Notes: generated by a model from the letters alone, not told the origin. Counted from the first letter of the stretch, positions 21,501 to 33,015 are shown. The stretch is DNA of 34,307 bases from Azolla pinnata (GCA_037176905.1 JBBBWG010033196.1:79317-113623), one strand, 5' to 3'. Numbers and translations are program-made.

Positions 21501-24500
21501 TCTTCTGTCTACTTATTTATTTGCGTGTTCAGAATCTTTTTGACGAAATCTTTGTGATTATAATTACAGGTTGGGGATGTTAATCCTTCAGAGGTATGCC
21601 TTTTGCTATTCTTTTTTATTACGCGTTGAAAATCAACTAGTGTTGGAAATAATGACCTAGAATCACGTCTATCTAAGGCTATACAATCAATCTGGCCTGT
21701 CTACTTGATTTGTCCTTTTCCTCGTCCTCGTCAAGGTTAGATGTGTGGTTGAACTCCAAAATTTTGAAGATGTCAACCGCCTACTCAACTTCTGACTTAG
21801 CCTAGTCTCTACTGGTTCAGCTGCAAATGCTGCATTAGTTTCCTTGATATTGTTGGTTGGAGTTGGTGTTGACAACTCTCTTTCTTCACTGACCAACCCA
21901 GTTGGTCTTCTTATGCTGTTGCATCTGCTTCTGTTGGTTTGAAAACTTGGTTGGTGCAGCGAGTGTTGCCAACTTTGTCAGTGGACGGATTGAGGTATCG
22001 ACTACTTCTCTTTGATTGTTGATCAGCTTAGTCAATTACACAATAGTACTTTGTGCTGGAACTCGACTCTAACTGAATCCTCTCGAAGTAGTCCAGTTTA
22101 GAATCATCGTGCCTTCATGCTCTTTGATTACCCCCTTGACTTCGGCTATGCAGGCATCAGCAATACCCTCGAAGCCATATGCAATGTTGTGACTAACTGA
22201 CTTAAAGCTGCTAGCTGGCTACTTGAAGAACACTTCTCCTGCAGCTAGTCCACTTTCCCAACCAATTTGGTAGATATGCAACACTGCTCTGCGCTTTCCA
22301 CTTGTGTTAGCTGGCTACTAATTGCTAAGTACTAACTAGTAGTATTCATGATTGACCTTCATATACATTCAAATTTGGCAAAAACGGTGAAAGTAGTAGC
22401 TATTGGAAAAACAATACTGATGATACATATTCGGCAAATATTCGAAAATCATTAATTCACTCAACTACTTGATATGTCCTGGCTTATTAATTCGATTGTG
22501 GCCCAGTAATACAGTGATTATGAAGCGTTTCACTGTAGACATATATGACATGATGGCATGTGGGATATCAATTAAATTCCCAACAATTTTCATTCATTGT
22601 TGAGGTGGAGGGAGATTTTAGGCCTGAGATCTGAACATACCTGTCCAAGATCTAAGGCACTATTGATCAATCTGTATGAAATGCCTGGTTTCTGTTTGAT
22701 GCAATCATGAAGTGTAAAGTTATTTCACTTAAAATAGATAATAGTATAAATTATCTTGCTTCCTTTTCGCTAAGAAGCTTCTCAAGTCTTTTTTGATGTT
22801 CAAGTGCAGGTAGAGAAACTGGCAGAGAAATATTTTGGCAGATGGCAGTCCCGTAAAGTTGTGCGAAGCACAAGAGATCGATTGATGCATGGATGGAACG
22901 AGAGCGATGGTTGGAATGAAGTTCAAAGAACAAAGTCCTCAAGGCTTCTTGAAATGAAGTTACGTGCCCAACCATTGTATATGGAAGGTTGAAGATGAAG
23001 AAGTGAAAAAATGATTACTTTTGATTGTTTTTCTGGCAAAAATAATGAGGATCTCCCCATACCCATGTGTGTTTGTACGCTAAACTTTTGACCCACAGGT
23101 TATTATAGGCCTTCCTCTTCATCTACTGATGATCTTGCCATATCCATAATCAGCGAAGTTCTAAATGGGGGGCGTTTGTCACGATTTTACAAGGTTATTC
23201 TTCTATGTACAAGCATGTCATAGCAGGGGTTTCCTCATGGATAAATTGACGTTTTTGTGATAAAAGTCTTTCTTTTATCATTGATGAAAATAATGTCATT
23301 TTCTGTTTTTGTAGAACATAATGTTGAAGGGAAGAGCATTGTCGGTGACGTGTGTGGATACATTTCCTGATGATCAGTTGCCTTGCCTGTTTCTCATCTA
23401 TGGGGTACCATCCCCTGGTAAGAAGAAAAAGAAGAGATCATTGTCCTTTCAAGCAAATATAAGATCTGGTTGATTTATGTGTCTTTTGGATAGTGCTTCC
23501 TAACCATCTTATAATTGTTTTCAAAAAGAACGAAGAAGGAAGTTCATCATTGTTCTTTGATACAAACGTCGGATTCACTAGTCATTCATTCTGTGTGTCT
23601 CATATCTCTACAAACATTGGATCCACTAGTTATACTGTGTGACTCATATCACTACGCTTTCACAAAAAACATAATGGGTCTGTTTGCAGTCATTTCATAC
23701 TTCATTATCCCAAAAACACATACAAGGAGAAGAGCCATATTGGTAGCATCATAGATCTTAGTGTGCATATTTTGATGTGATCAACTTCTAAGTAGGAGGT
23801 GTTTGTCTGTGCTGTCTCCTGTTATGTTTTTACCAAAATTGGACATAAAAACTTGTCCTGATTTTATCCTCTTTAATCGGAAAGCACGTGCTTTTTTAAC
23901 AAGCAAAAAGAAGGGTAAAGTGGGGTTCTTTTCAATTAAATGAAAACTCATAAGTGTGTTAAATCTTGCTGAAACCTAGATCTTTACCCCCTAAATACTT
24001 AAACCTAAACCCGAATGCCTTAAACCCTGAAGCAGAGTCTGTTGCTGTTGCCCCATAATGTTGTACTAAATTTTGGATTTCATTCTTGAGAAGTTTGTTT
24101 TGTCATCTAACAAAAAGGTAGTGACACGGCCACACTGGCAAAGATCTTGAATGAGGAGCTCGAGCTGTTAAAGGTGCAAGTGCTGACAGAAGCAGAGCTT
24201 TCTCGCGTTAAGAAGCATGCACGAGCAAGCTTTCTAGTACGAGACTTTGTCCAACAATTTTTTTTCTTTTGAATGGCATTTATAATCCCAATGTCTTTTC
24301 TTTCCTTTTCCGTTTATCTTCTTTGTCTTCCAATGGTACCTTGAAATGTTTGTATTTTGGGTTGGGATTGATAGGAATTGCTTGGGAATAACTTGGGAAT
24401 GGCAAACCTTCTATGCAAGTATGAGGCGACAACTGGGTCATACAGAAATCTGTTCAAGGAAATCGAACTTCTTGAATCGGTTACTCCAACAGACGTTCGT

Positions 24501-24569
24501 CGTGTGGCAACATTGCTCTTTGACAAAGATAACCGTATCAAGGGCTCAGTTACAAGCTCCTTTGTGTAG
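18504..24569 (+). CDS. M16 (pitrilysin/insulinase) zinc metallopeptidase, plastid-type; 13 exons, 640 aa
   Basis: Exons: 18504-19136, 19712-19796, 19902-19972, 20408-20519, 20637-20740, 20994-21111, 21357-21442, 21570-21593, 22810-22987, 23099-23193, 23315-23417, 24118-24236 and 24375-24569; all GT-AG and phase-consistent (1923 nt). Seen: Ser/Arg-rich N-terminus with nine His (12-20), an RRR followed by a hydrophobic stretch (102-119), FSLANGMKWIVLERHNAPV, then HLLEH (209-213) formed exactly across the first junction. VIKEERR (about 336-342) supplies the probable third zinc ligand, Glu340. The M16 C-terminal domain follows (GYYRPSSSTDDLA, GGRLSRFYKN). Known: HxxEH with a distal Glu is the M16 catalytic site; cyanobacteria have close relatives with the same LERHNAPV region and inserted segment. 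Inference: a plastid peptide-degrading or processing enzyme; the RRR-hydrophobic stretch may be a lumen-type signal. The end of exon 6 is the least sure splice site. Confidence 0.9.
20115..20430 (+). repeat. Two-copy duplication (~159 bp) spanning the acceptor of M16 exon 4
   Basis: Copy 1 runs about 20115-20273 and copy 2 about 20274-20430. Shared strings: TTAAGTATGTTCATT, GACATATGGTT, TCTGGTTTTC or CCTGGTTTTC, TTGGATTTGAAGT, GTGAATG-AG and AAATCTGCAA or AGATCTGCAA. Copy 2 holds the working acceptor GAATGCAG and the first codons of exon 4. In copy 1 the same place reads GAATGAAG. Confidence 0.8.
20520..20636 (+). other. Exitron-like intron of the M16 gene (117 nt, in frame, no stop)
   Basis: The intron between exons 4 and 5 is a multiple of three and open throughout, so retaining it would add 39 residues within the M16 domain without a frameshift. 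Donor GTGAGG and acceptor TTTTTTCTAG are good. Splicing rejoins NTEYFVSLPSNKLELW, which fits the family; retention breaks that strand. Confidence 0.65.
21641..22585. mobile_element. Possible insertion in the long M16 intron 8, LTR-like ends (doubtful)
   Basis: The 1.2-kb intron is much longer than the gene's other introns. Within it TGTTGG at 21641 and CCAACA at 22580-22585 form short inverted TG...CA ends 945 bp apart. The interior has no recognisable protein segment, and the bases on either side do not form a target-site duplication. If an element, it is an old, broken solo-LTR-like fossil. Confidence 0.18.
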
Positions 24570-25330
24570 TCAGGGTTTAAGGTTTCAAGGTTCAGGGTTT
24601 ACGGTGTAAGATACAATTTCCTTTTGGAAGAAGTGTCTCTGAGATTACTGCATAAAGCTATATGATGGTTTATATATCAAAGCTGAGTTTGTGCATCTGA
24701 AGCTTCTCAGCATAATAATAGTTCACATCTAATTAAAGAGTTGCACTTGTTCATATTTTCTGAAGCTTTTCTTTCTTTCTTTTTTATACAGGATTCCAAG
24801 TGTTGCTTGTAGGTGATTATTTTTAAATTTTCCTGTTCTTTTGTTGGATTGAATCGGTTTGTTGTAATTTGTGCAGTTTATTTGTTTGATTGATCATTCA
24901 GATCACAATAGCAACTCCAAGCTGCTAACCTCATCATTAGCAGCTGAGTATGTTGTGGATTAATTAATCTCTTACTTAATCTCCTTCCCTGTCCGACAAG
25001 TAATATCTTTAATTATACACTAATCACCTCTTTACTCCAAAGTTAATCCCACCATTAGTAACTAGTACGGTCAAATTCCTATAACCACATCCATTAATTC
25101 ATTATTAACCACTGAACCATTCTCTCAGCCTAATAAATGATAAGTCACGTCCCTACTAACTCATCGGTAGCCTCTCTAAATTCATTATAATGGACTTATC
25201 ATAGATTTTCTATAGAAATATTTCAACAAAACATAAAATTTTCAGAATGTTTGTTTGGATAGGGCATTTTGCTTTTCCGTTTTTGCTTGCATATTATGAC
25301 CACAAGCATGACAGAATTGTGTGTTGATGA
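24570..25330. other. Intergenic AT-rich DNA after the M16 gene
   Basis: Right after the stop codon is a degenerate telomere-like string (GTTTAAGG, GTTTCAAGG, TTCAGGGTTTACGG) to about 24605. The rest is AT-rich with many TTAAT/ATTAAT words. No gene seen. Confidence 0.5.
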
Positions 25331-25445
25331 ACGAGCTTCTTATGTCTTGAGCCAGTCCACAGAGTATGCGAGGTTCTTATGAGCGTCTTGTGAGCTTCTT
25401 ATGGCTTGAGCAGTCCATGAATATGTGAGAGAGATTCTTATGATT
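25331..25445. repeat. Two-copy ~58-bp tandem repeat
   Basis: GAGCTTCTTATG followed by CTTGAG and CAGTCCA occurs near 25333 and near 25391; each copy ends in a TTCTTATGA string. No coding content is seen. Confidence 0.65.
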
Positions 25446-25705
25446 ATCGTGCCCAATGATCTGGTGTAAAGAAGCATTTGGAAGATGGCCTCAAAAACTC
25501 GAAAGGCTCTATAATGGTACATCTTTTGATGATAGTAATTTGGACTCGCATCGACATGGACTTGTCTTAGGTAAGGCAAGCCCCATTGTTATGCCTTAGC
25601 TCATCATGTAGTTATATGCCTTCATGACTGTTGATCTGGTATAAGACATTGTTAATCTTGCTTGAATGCCCTTTTGTAAAGGAATCTGATCTGTGGAAGC
25701 TTGTG

Positions 25706-25708
<3 letters not shown>

Positions 25709-25738
<30 letters not shown>
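25709..25738. repeat. GA dinucleotide microsatellite
   Basis: Fifteen uninterrupted GA units on the plus strand, between two AT-rich duplicated blocks. Confidence 0.95.
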
Positions 25739-25741
<3 letters not shown>

Positions 25742-25796
25742 ATTGAAGAGCAAAATATTCAGGAGAAGGAGAAAGAGAATGTATTCTTTTGAAAAT

Positions 25797-26110
25797 GATC
25801 ATCAAGTTTATAGAATGCCAAAGTGTAGGCTTTATATACGTGAAAGATACAACTAACTTCACTAAATGCAGTTTGCTACAAGTCTATGACTAGATTTAGA
25901 GCGTTCTTGTTGAAGAATAAATAACTTTGTTAAAATGGAGTTTGCTAAGTCTATGACTAGATTTAGAATGATCTTAACATCATCATCATCATCATCATCA
26001 AGTTTATAGAGTGCCCAATTGTAGGTTTTATATACATGAAAGATTCAATTCACTTTGTTAAACGCAGTTTGCTAAGTCTATAACTAGATTTAGAGTGATC
26101 TTATCATAGA
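25797..26110. repeat. Three-copy imperfect tandem repeat, two long and one short copy
   Basis: The long copies start ATCATCAAGTTTATAGA near 25797 and near 25990 and share GTAGG-TTTATATAC-TGAAAGAT and GCAGTTTGCTA-AAGTCTA. A short copy between them (about 25915-25975) has only the last part, GAGTTTGCTAAGTCTATGAC. A pure ATC run at about 25979-25999 precedes the third copy. Confidence 0.75.
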
Positions 26111-27411
26111 ATTAACTTCTATTTTTTTGACTATTAAGAAAATCCTGGATCCGGGGATAGATTCTGTAATCTAGGTACATTTACATGACATACGGGGTTT
26201 AATTGACGAATACAGGCTTGAATTTTCCCATATAATAGTTTTGTGTTTCCCCTAGTGCATCTGCTTCTTCTGCTTCTTTATTTTTGATAGATCGATGTTT
26301 GATGGTTTTGAGTTGGCGATCCTTGTATCGTGCCAGATCACAGACAGTCGGATCTGTTTCTGAATGCTATGGGGGGGAAGGGGGACACCTGGCGCGATCG
26401 ATTTGCGTTTTCGAGTATCCTGGATGCATATCACACCAGGATGCCATTGAACAGATATCTCCGATGCGTGTACGAGAAGCCAGAGTTTGGCAGAGCAAGC
26501 TAATTAAAAGTAGAGAAATGCCAGTGATCGATCACAACATTAATATGTAATATCTATGCGTCATCGTGTCTGGTAATCGTCGCTTTTAGCTGGGCATACA
26601 ACCACCGTCAGTTATATGCATAATATCGCCGATAAACGTGGCATCTGTTGTCTCCCCGTCCGGGGGCACGACAGATGGGCGCTGTCAGTAGCTTAACGCA
26701 AAAACTAAATCGCCTTCGGTCAAACACGCTTCGTTCAGAGGTCCACTTCAAAACCCTCGCTCGATACTTGCATTACAGCATCGATTCGCCAGAGCTCGGG
26801 GAGCAGACAGCTTTGGCTTGTATTGATCGTGATGAGGTTTGACATGTCAATGATCGGCATCGATTCTCATGATTCGGAATAATTTACTTGACAGAGATCA
26901 TAGACAAGCGGTCCGAGATCACCGAACAGAGGCTGATGTGTTAGCGACTGGCGTCGAATCCCTCCCTTAAATCGAGAAAATCGTCTGAATGTTTCTCTTG
27001 CTGGGGGGTTCTCGTGGTAACTTTGAATTACTGAGTTCACGCCTAAACTGTCAGATGGACTGTGACGTTGCTGATTCCTCTGACAGAAACACGAGTATTT
27101 CTATGTAGATCGACAGAGGCATCCATCTATGCTTCTGATGCTCGCCTGATAATCGACCGTGGCATTATCACCGATCACCGTTAGAAAAGAACGAACATCG
27201 AGCCTTGTCTTGCATCCGTTTGCGTCGTGACGATTCCGTGACACGAGTTCGAGAAACCATTCTGGCATATGAAACATATTCGCGGATATATTTGATAACT
27301 CGATTGTTTTACATTCGACCGGCGAAGATCTCGCTCGTATGGATGGAAGATTTGTATGACAAAAACTCTTGAAGATGTTCATGGTTTTTTTTTTTTTTTT
27401 TTTTTAATTTT
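26111..27411. other. Intergenic; no supportable gene
   Basis: A plus-strand frame ending at 26503 reads like coding sequence (DTWRDRFAFSSILDAY, then TRMPLNRYLRCVYEKP), but it is only about 64 codons, has no good start or clear acceptor and matches no family I know. The right end has a 21-base T run at 27385-27405, adjoining the stop codon of the next gene. Confidence 0.35.
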
Positions 27412-28581
27412 CTACTGGCGCAAGAGTAGCTGCATCCGAACGTCGAGGAGGGACGAGAAGAGGGCCTGGATCTGGCATCGAACAAGGTCCAGGGAGTCGA
27501 GAACCTCGCGTTGGAACGCAGACATGGAGCAGGCGAGGCGGCAGAGGCCTTGCCACGATGATCCCGCAAGATCTTGTTGTTGTTGTTGTTGTTGGTGTTG
27601 GAGTTGGAGCAGATGCAGGAACCGAATGGCCGAGGCGTCGACGAGGTCGAGCTCGGCCAAAAGCGAGCACGACTTCTCCGTCGTCGTCTTCATCTTCATC
27701 TTCTTCTTCGGGTTGCTTGCAAGCATGGAGGTAGTAGCCGACGACGACGACGACGACGACGACGATGCTCTGAGCAATGCAGATAGCGGCGGTGCCCAGA
27801 TGGCTTGAAGGCCCGAGACTTGCGGAATGCGCCGCCTGCTGGCGAGCGACTTCGGGGATTCGAACGGTGCGATGAGGAGAGCCGCGACGAGCTCGAGGAC
27901 GACCAAGCTCACCGCGGAGCTAGCATACAGGGGAGCATCTGCGGCGCTGTGGCCGATGCTCGAGGGCACCTGTTGCTCGCAGTCGTCGCCCTGCTTCTTC
28001 TTCGCCAGCGATTCCAGCTTCTTCCCCAGGAGGTCGCGGAGCATGCATCGGCACGCCTTGGACAAGACGCACGATTGCTTCGCGAGTTCCCCTGCACTCT
28101 GGCTCCGCAAGGCGGCGGCGAGCGAATTGCGCACTCGGGCCGCCGCTGTCGTCGCGGCGCGATCGGCGACGCTCGTGCACGGCTCGAGCGCCTGTCTGAG
28201 GGAGCCGACGTGGTCGCGGCGGCGGTCGATGGACTCGAGAACGCCGCGGCAAGCGTCGAGCAACCTCGCGTTGCCGTCGAGCAGTATCTGCACTGCGCTC
28301 CCGCGATGATGGTGATGATGGTGATGGTGATGATGATGATGATGATGGCGATCGAGCTCGCATTGCCGTCTAGTAGTGGTGGTGGTGGTGGTGGTGGTCA
28401 TGGAGGCATCTTCTGCTTCGGAGGTAGCGGCGATGAGCTTGGAGATGGAGGCGGTTGCAGACACGAGGCTCTGGAGCGAGCTTCCGATGGCGCGGAGCCC
28501 CCCGCCGATGCCGCCGATCGGAGGAAGGAGATCTTCCAATGCGCGGGCGAGATCGGCGTCGATCCCGATCGAATCCGCTTC

Positions 28582-28613
<32 letters not shown>

Positions 28614-28773
28614 GCGAATCGCCCGAATCGCAGAACACCCGCCGGCTCCTCCTCCTCGACATCGCCAGCGACGACGCCAACGAGGACAAGACCAAGAATC
28701 CCACACCTCCTCTTCCTGCTTCCCGCAAAGGCGACGAAGAAGAGGAAGAGGAAGAGGAAGAGGACCTATCCAT
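27412..28773 (-). CDS. DUF241/BPS1-like plant protein with many homopolymer runs, intronless (453 aa)
   Basis: Seen: one open frame from ATG at 28773 to TAG at 27414-27412. Order: a Ser run (about 4-14), a short hydrophobic stretch (GFLVLSSLASSLA), 11 Gln, LARALEDLLPPIGG, a Thr run, 14 His, then QILLDGNARLLDACRGVLES and a predicted helical C-terminus ending SLDLVRCQIQALFSSLLDVR. Known: DUF241/BPS1-like proteins are plant-specific, usually one exon, with a VLDGSVRLLDLCG-type motif and a C-terminal helix ending in LFRRLI-TRVSLLN. Inference: a member of this group, function unknown; some relatives affect root-shoot signalling or secretion. The start is chosen because the frame has no earlier ATG and a TATA-like box lies about 120 bp upstream. 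The long plus-strand frame over the same region is its complement shadow. Confidence 0.6.
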
Positions 28774-28893
28774 TTGCTTTCCGCGGGGGACTGCTCCGCT
28801 GCTCTCCGAGTGCCGGATCGGAAAGTCGATTTCGCTGCTGATGGGCGCCGGCTGATGGAGTGTGATGGATGAGCAATGCCACACATCTCTCTC

Positions 28894-28895
28894 TC

Positions 28896-28906
<11 letters not shown>
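28894..28906 (-). promoter_or_regulatory. TATA-like box of the DUF241-like gene
   Basis: A CTATATATATATA string on the minus strand, followed by a CT/GA stretch at 28886-28894. It lies about 120 bp upstream of the ATG at 28773, which suits a plant core promoter. On its other side is a TTAG tetramer repeat (28905-28931). Confidence 0.45.
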
Positions 28907-28930
<24 letters not shown>

Positions 28931-28931
28931 T

Positions 28932-29272
28932 AGTGCCCACAAAACAATATGTCATGTGCTTGCCTGGGTGCTGAGCCCAAGCCAGCCTGTTTGCTTGGGG
29001 CAATGCTGCTTTAAACTAAGCGCCTCTTTGTCGGACCAATCCGATCTGTTCGGTTGCCTCCTCGCCAGACAAGAAATCCGCAGTTTCCGGCCCCCATTTT
29101 CTTCCCCATCCTCTTCCTCCGAAAGAGCAATTCGATTCCACGACCGATTCCCAACCAACACATGCACCGCTTCTTTGAGTCGCCGCTTCCTTCTTCGTCA
29201 TCGCCTCCATGGCGATTCTTTCTTTGAGTAGCATCTGGCATGGTGCAATTCTATATGTTGTTGGTAGCAGTG

Positions 29273-29330
<58 letters not shown>

Positions 29331-30480
29331 GCAGCTGCTCGATTTTTTTCTGCGGCAATTGCCATCCTGTCCATGGCAGAGACACCTTTCTCATTTGATT
29401 TTTCTTCCATCCATGGCTGTTCTTCGCATGCATCGGAGGGCTTTCCAGCTTTGTTTTTTCCATTGCTGTCATTAGCTTTGCACATGATCGATTGCTCTGA
29501 TGCTCCGGATCATCCAATCCGCGCTTCCACATATGCTTTCTCTTCTCTCTTCCTGATTCCCCCCAACAGCTCAAAGCAAAGCATCCGCGGTGTTAAAAGT
29601 CAAACAGCTCCAGCACACCGCTGTTTTAAAAAGAAACTCCATCAAGCCTCCGATGAGATGAGCTATGATATACTCATAAAACTATAGCCTTGGGTTCCCC
29701 TCCTCCCCTCTACCATGTTGGGGATGATGATTTTCCTGGCTCCCAAAAAAATGCACCATTTGTCGCCTGGCGATCAGCTCCAGCAAAGTCAAATTTAGCC
29801 CTTGCTACGCCAAAATACGCAGCTTAGGCTGAATCAATTTAGCCTCAAATCTCCACGCCTGAAACTGCGTTAACCTGTCGTCAAGCGATTCGACAAGAAA
29901 GCTCGGGCTCTGTTGTTCCAGATCTCAATTAGAAGACTGTCTTGGATCATGGCAACTGAATCATCTTTGAAAGCACTTGCTGTGCCCCCTTTGAGTTTCT
30001 ACATCACCTCCAAAATGGCATTTTTTTTCACGGCTGTTTGTCCGAAAGCTTACATGAATCTTCTTTGTAACATAATTGACATGGACACTAACTCGTATCG
30101 TTGCCCTGCACGAAGCTTCTTCATATAACATGGACACCCGTAGAAAACACTGCCTACTAGTTTCGGCAAATATCAGCCGATGTGGCATCCAAGCCTTTCT
30201 TTTATTTATCACCCTTTGTTCAAAGAGAAAACCAGTACAAGCAGCATTCGGAAACCGATGGCATTGCCTTGCAGGGAAACTATAAGAAAATATCGCAAGA
30301 ATCCAGCCATCGGATCAAACAAAACATGTAGGGGCTACAAAAAGGCCCCCCCAAGAAGACGATAGGCGTTTCATATGTACAATACTGTAGAAACAGACTT
30401 CTTTTCCCGATTTTCGCTGTCGAATTGATCCATGGCATATATGAAATCGATCCATACGTGCATATATATAGGCATGGGAG
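28932..30480. other. Intergenic; microsatellite and 3' flank of the small-protein gene
   Basis: No supportable gene. Short open frames here lack domains and disagree between strands. The right 200-300 bases before 30481 would be 3' UTR of the minus-strand small-protein gene. Confidence 0.4.
29273..29330. repeat. ACT trinucleotide microsatellite
   Basis: About 19 uninterrupted CTA/ACT units on the plus strand. Confidence 0.95.
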
Positions 30481-30708
30481 CTATCTGGAACAGAGGTTCT
30501 GAAAGAATCTGGCAATGCTGCTCCATACACTAGGGCTAGCTTCCTCATGCTCTTTCTCATGATGAAAAGTCTCGATTATCGCTTCCACCTCTTCCTTGGC
30601 TCGTTGCAGTAGATCAGGACCTCTCACATCCTCGACATTCACCTCTTTGTCGTCATCGGTATAGCTCGGATGCTCTCCTCTGCTCACCCCCTTCTCGCTT
30701 GAACTCAT
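30481..30708 (-). CDS. Small acidic conserved-looking plant protein (75 aa)
   Basis: Seen: ATG at 30708 to TGA at 30483-30481. The protein starts MSSSEKGVSRGEHPSYTDDD, has an acidic N-terminal half, then VEDVRGPDLLQRAKEEVEAI, a charged helix, and a C-terminal segment SVWSSIARFFQNLCSR that looks amphipathic. Known: many land plants encode short proteins with a (V-E-V-K)GPN-ERAKEEIEAI-EAIH core; none has a settled function to my knowledge. Inference: a member of that group. An AG acceptor at about 30726 (GGTGCAG) just upstream and a strong donor (CTGCAG|GTAAGG) at 31935 suggest a 5'-UTR intron of about 1.2 kb. Moderately sure it is a gene; function unknown. Confidence 0.6.
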   Translation of the reverse strand: MSSSEKGVSRGEHPSYTDDDKEVNVEDVRGPDLLQRAKEEVEAIIETFHHEKEHEEASPSVWSSIARFFQNLCSR

Positions 30709-31157
30709 CGTTTTAGCTTTCGCACTCTGCACCCAACGCTGTTACACTTTGTTCAACACCTTGCACCTCCTCCTCGATTGGCTAGCACACTATGATATGC
30801 GTAACGCCCACAAATCCTCAGCTACACTTCTTCATAGACATTCTGGCTTCCGAGGTGCTTGGTGAATTTCCATGAATCCTTTCTTCAAAGAGTAACTGCC
30901 AAGAATGAAACATAAAGAGCGATTACGGTCAATCTAAACTGGCTATAATGAAGCTTTAACACACTAATAAGAAAGAAACCATTCGTTGAGAGATGGTAGT
31001 GAGGAGAATCGGAAACAGTTCCATCCGTGGAAGCTCAAACCAGAAATTTCTAATAAATTAAACCATGGGACCGGAAAGCTAAGCCAACGTAAACAATTTC
31101 AAGCCGTGTCAAACCACAGAAGCTGCCTAAAACACGGTTTCAAGCCACTCTAAATTT

Positions 31158-31530
31158 GCAGTTTCCACCAGTTTAACCCGACCCCAACAATGGAAACCAC
31201 AAATTGAAACTTGCAGTTTCCAATCCAGTTCCACCCAAATTGAACCGTTTCTGATTCCTTGAATGTAATAAAAGCTTGCCAAAACTTCTTCGAGAATGCG
31301 TATGTATAAGCACTGACAGAAATCCGATACTTTACACCAAGAATCAACATCTTAAACTATGAAACCACTCTAACTGCAGTTTCCGATCCAGTTTCACCCC
31401 GAATTTGAACCGTACTGATTCCTTGATGGTAAGAAAAGCTTCCCAAAGCTCGTTCAAGAATGTATGTATGCATGCGCGTCAACAGTTTTGATGCTACCTA
31501 TACACCAAGAATCAATACATCTTAGACACC
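31158..31530. repeat. Tandem duplication (~164 bp) with an extra partial copy
   Basis: GCAGTTTCC-ATCCAGTT is at 31213 and 31377; a partial copy (GCAGTTTCCACCAGTTT) is at 31158. The full copies share GAATTTGAACCGT-like text, CTGATTCCTTGA, AAAAGCTT-CCAAA, AGAATG-TATGTAT and TACACCAAGAATCAA. It lies inside the putative 5'-UTR intron of the small-protein gene. Confidence 0.8.
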
Positions 31531-32808
31531 AATGTTTTCAAGAGCCTTGAAGGGAATTTCCAAGCATAAACAGAGAGAACAGACACATAAATTCGTCTTA
31601 ATGTGTCCTAAACCATGCCGCTAAGTTTTCACCACAATGCCCCTTCCTATGGCACATCATACAAGTCAATGATCTTCAACAGATGAAGCAGAGCATATGA
31701 GAAGAAGCACGGATGCAATACAAAAAGCGGAAGAGCCTGTCGACAGCAGAAAGCCCGCCATTACCCAGAAGAGCAGAACCTCGCGCTCCCCAGAAAAAAT
31801 CCTCGGAATATGTCTTCAAAAACTTCTTTGAAGCCCAAGATGTGTTTTGGGTAAAGCAAAAAAAAAAGGATGTTTTCATCACCGCAAGATGGAAAGACGG
31901 AAAGGAAAAGATGGAGGAAAGCCAAGGACCTTACCTGCAGGCCTCTCTTTCTCTGCAACACCATAGCCAGACTGGAGAGAGAGAGAGAGAGCTAACCTGT
32001 TGCTTGGTAACGCCATAGCCATGAATGGAATATGTTGTGAAGTTAAATGGATTCCCTTGATTTGTTCCTACATTGCTCAAAAGAGAGAAAACAAGAAGTC
32101 AAGAGAAAAGAGAGAAAAAACAAGCCCAGAGAAAGAGAGGACAAACAAAAGTCTGGAAACAAAAGAAAAACAGAAGCCTAGAAAGAGAGATAAAACAGAA
32201 GCCCGAATACTCGATATGGTCATGACATGTTGCTCGTTCGATTCTTCCAAAGACTTTTGCTCGATGTGTTTAAAGAGAAAAAAAAGAGAGCGAGAACGCT
32301 CGATTTCGACGTGCTGGGCATGGTGGGATGGGCACGACGACGATTCGGCCATCTTTCATCTGGCTGATGGGAGAACAATCAGCATATACCATGGGCTGTG
32401 AGGCTAGAAAATGGTGTTTTGCTGATATGCCAGCCAAGTCAAGCGATCGATCGAGGCCATGTCTTGTCTGTCACATCTTCGGAGAAAAAACAGGGAACAT
32501 TGCGAGAGATTGACATCGTCGCTTCGGGTCAGTCAAGGTCGGGGATTGTGGGTTGAGGGAGGTCAAAGGGACTTTTTTTTGTTTCCTTTTAAGAGAAGAT
32601 CCTATCATTAGTCAGGAAAAAAGACAGATTGCCCAACAAGGGCTACAAAACACTCTAATGTCGATTCTCTGTGCCACGCGTGTAAAAAGAGAAAGAACTC
32701 GTAAATCCCATCGCTCTCCCAAAAATGGAGCAAGCTACTAGCAAAAATATCCTCGCATTTCTCACGCATCTTTCTCATGCCTCCCTTACTGCTGATCGAA
32801 TCTGAGTG

Positions 32809-33015
32809 TTCTATGCAAGCTCACAAAGATCCCGGATATCAGTGTCCTGATGTTTTGGGCGGATGACGTGCAATGCATAGAGAGAAGGAACGTTGAAGAA
32901 GAATAAGAACCAGTTCATCCAATCCAGTGTTCTATACAAGCTCACAAAGATCCCAAATATCGATGTCTTTATGTTTTGGGCGCATGATATAAAATGCATA
33001 GAGAGAATGAATGTA
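32809..33015 (+). repeat. Direct repeat (two ~85-bp copies, ~121 bp apart) with matching open frames
   Basis: Both copies begin TGTTCTAT-CAAGCTCACA and end ATGCATAGAGAGAA. Translated, copy 1 reads VLCKLTKIPDISVLMFWADD and copy 2 VLYKLTKIPNIDVFMFWAHD, both open. The protein segment is not one I recognise. Confidence 0.75.

Noticed and set aside
26310-26503. Coding-like frame without start, ending CVYEKPEFGRAS
   Set aside because: Only about 64 codons, no clear acceptor or start, and no family I can name; noted as a spacer remark only.
27805-28872. 355-codon plus-strand open frame opposite the DUF241-like gene
   Set aside because: It is the complement of a GC-rich coding region; its runs mirror the Gln/His/Ser runs of the real frame and no domain is visible.
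32000-32401. 133-codon Lys/Arg/Glu-rich frame
   Set aside because: Lies on a purine-rich AGAGAAA repeat and has no conserved feature.
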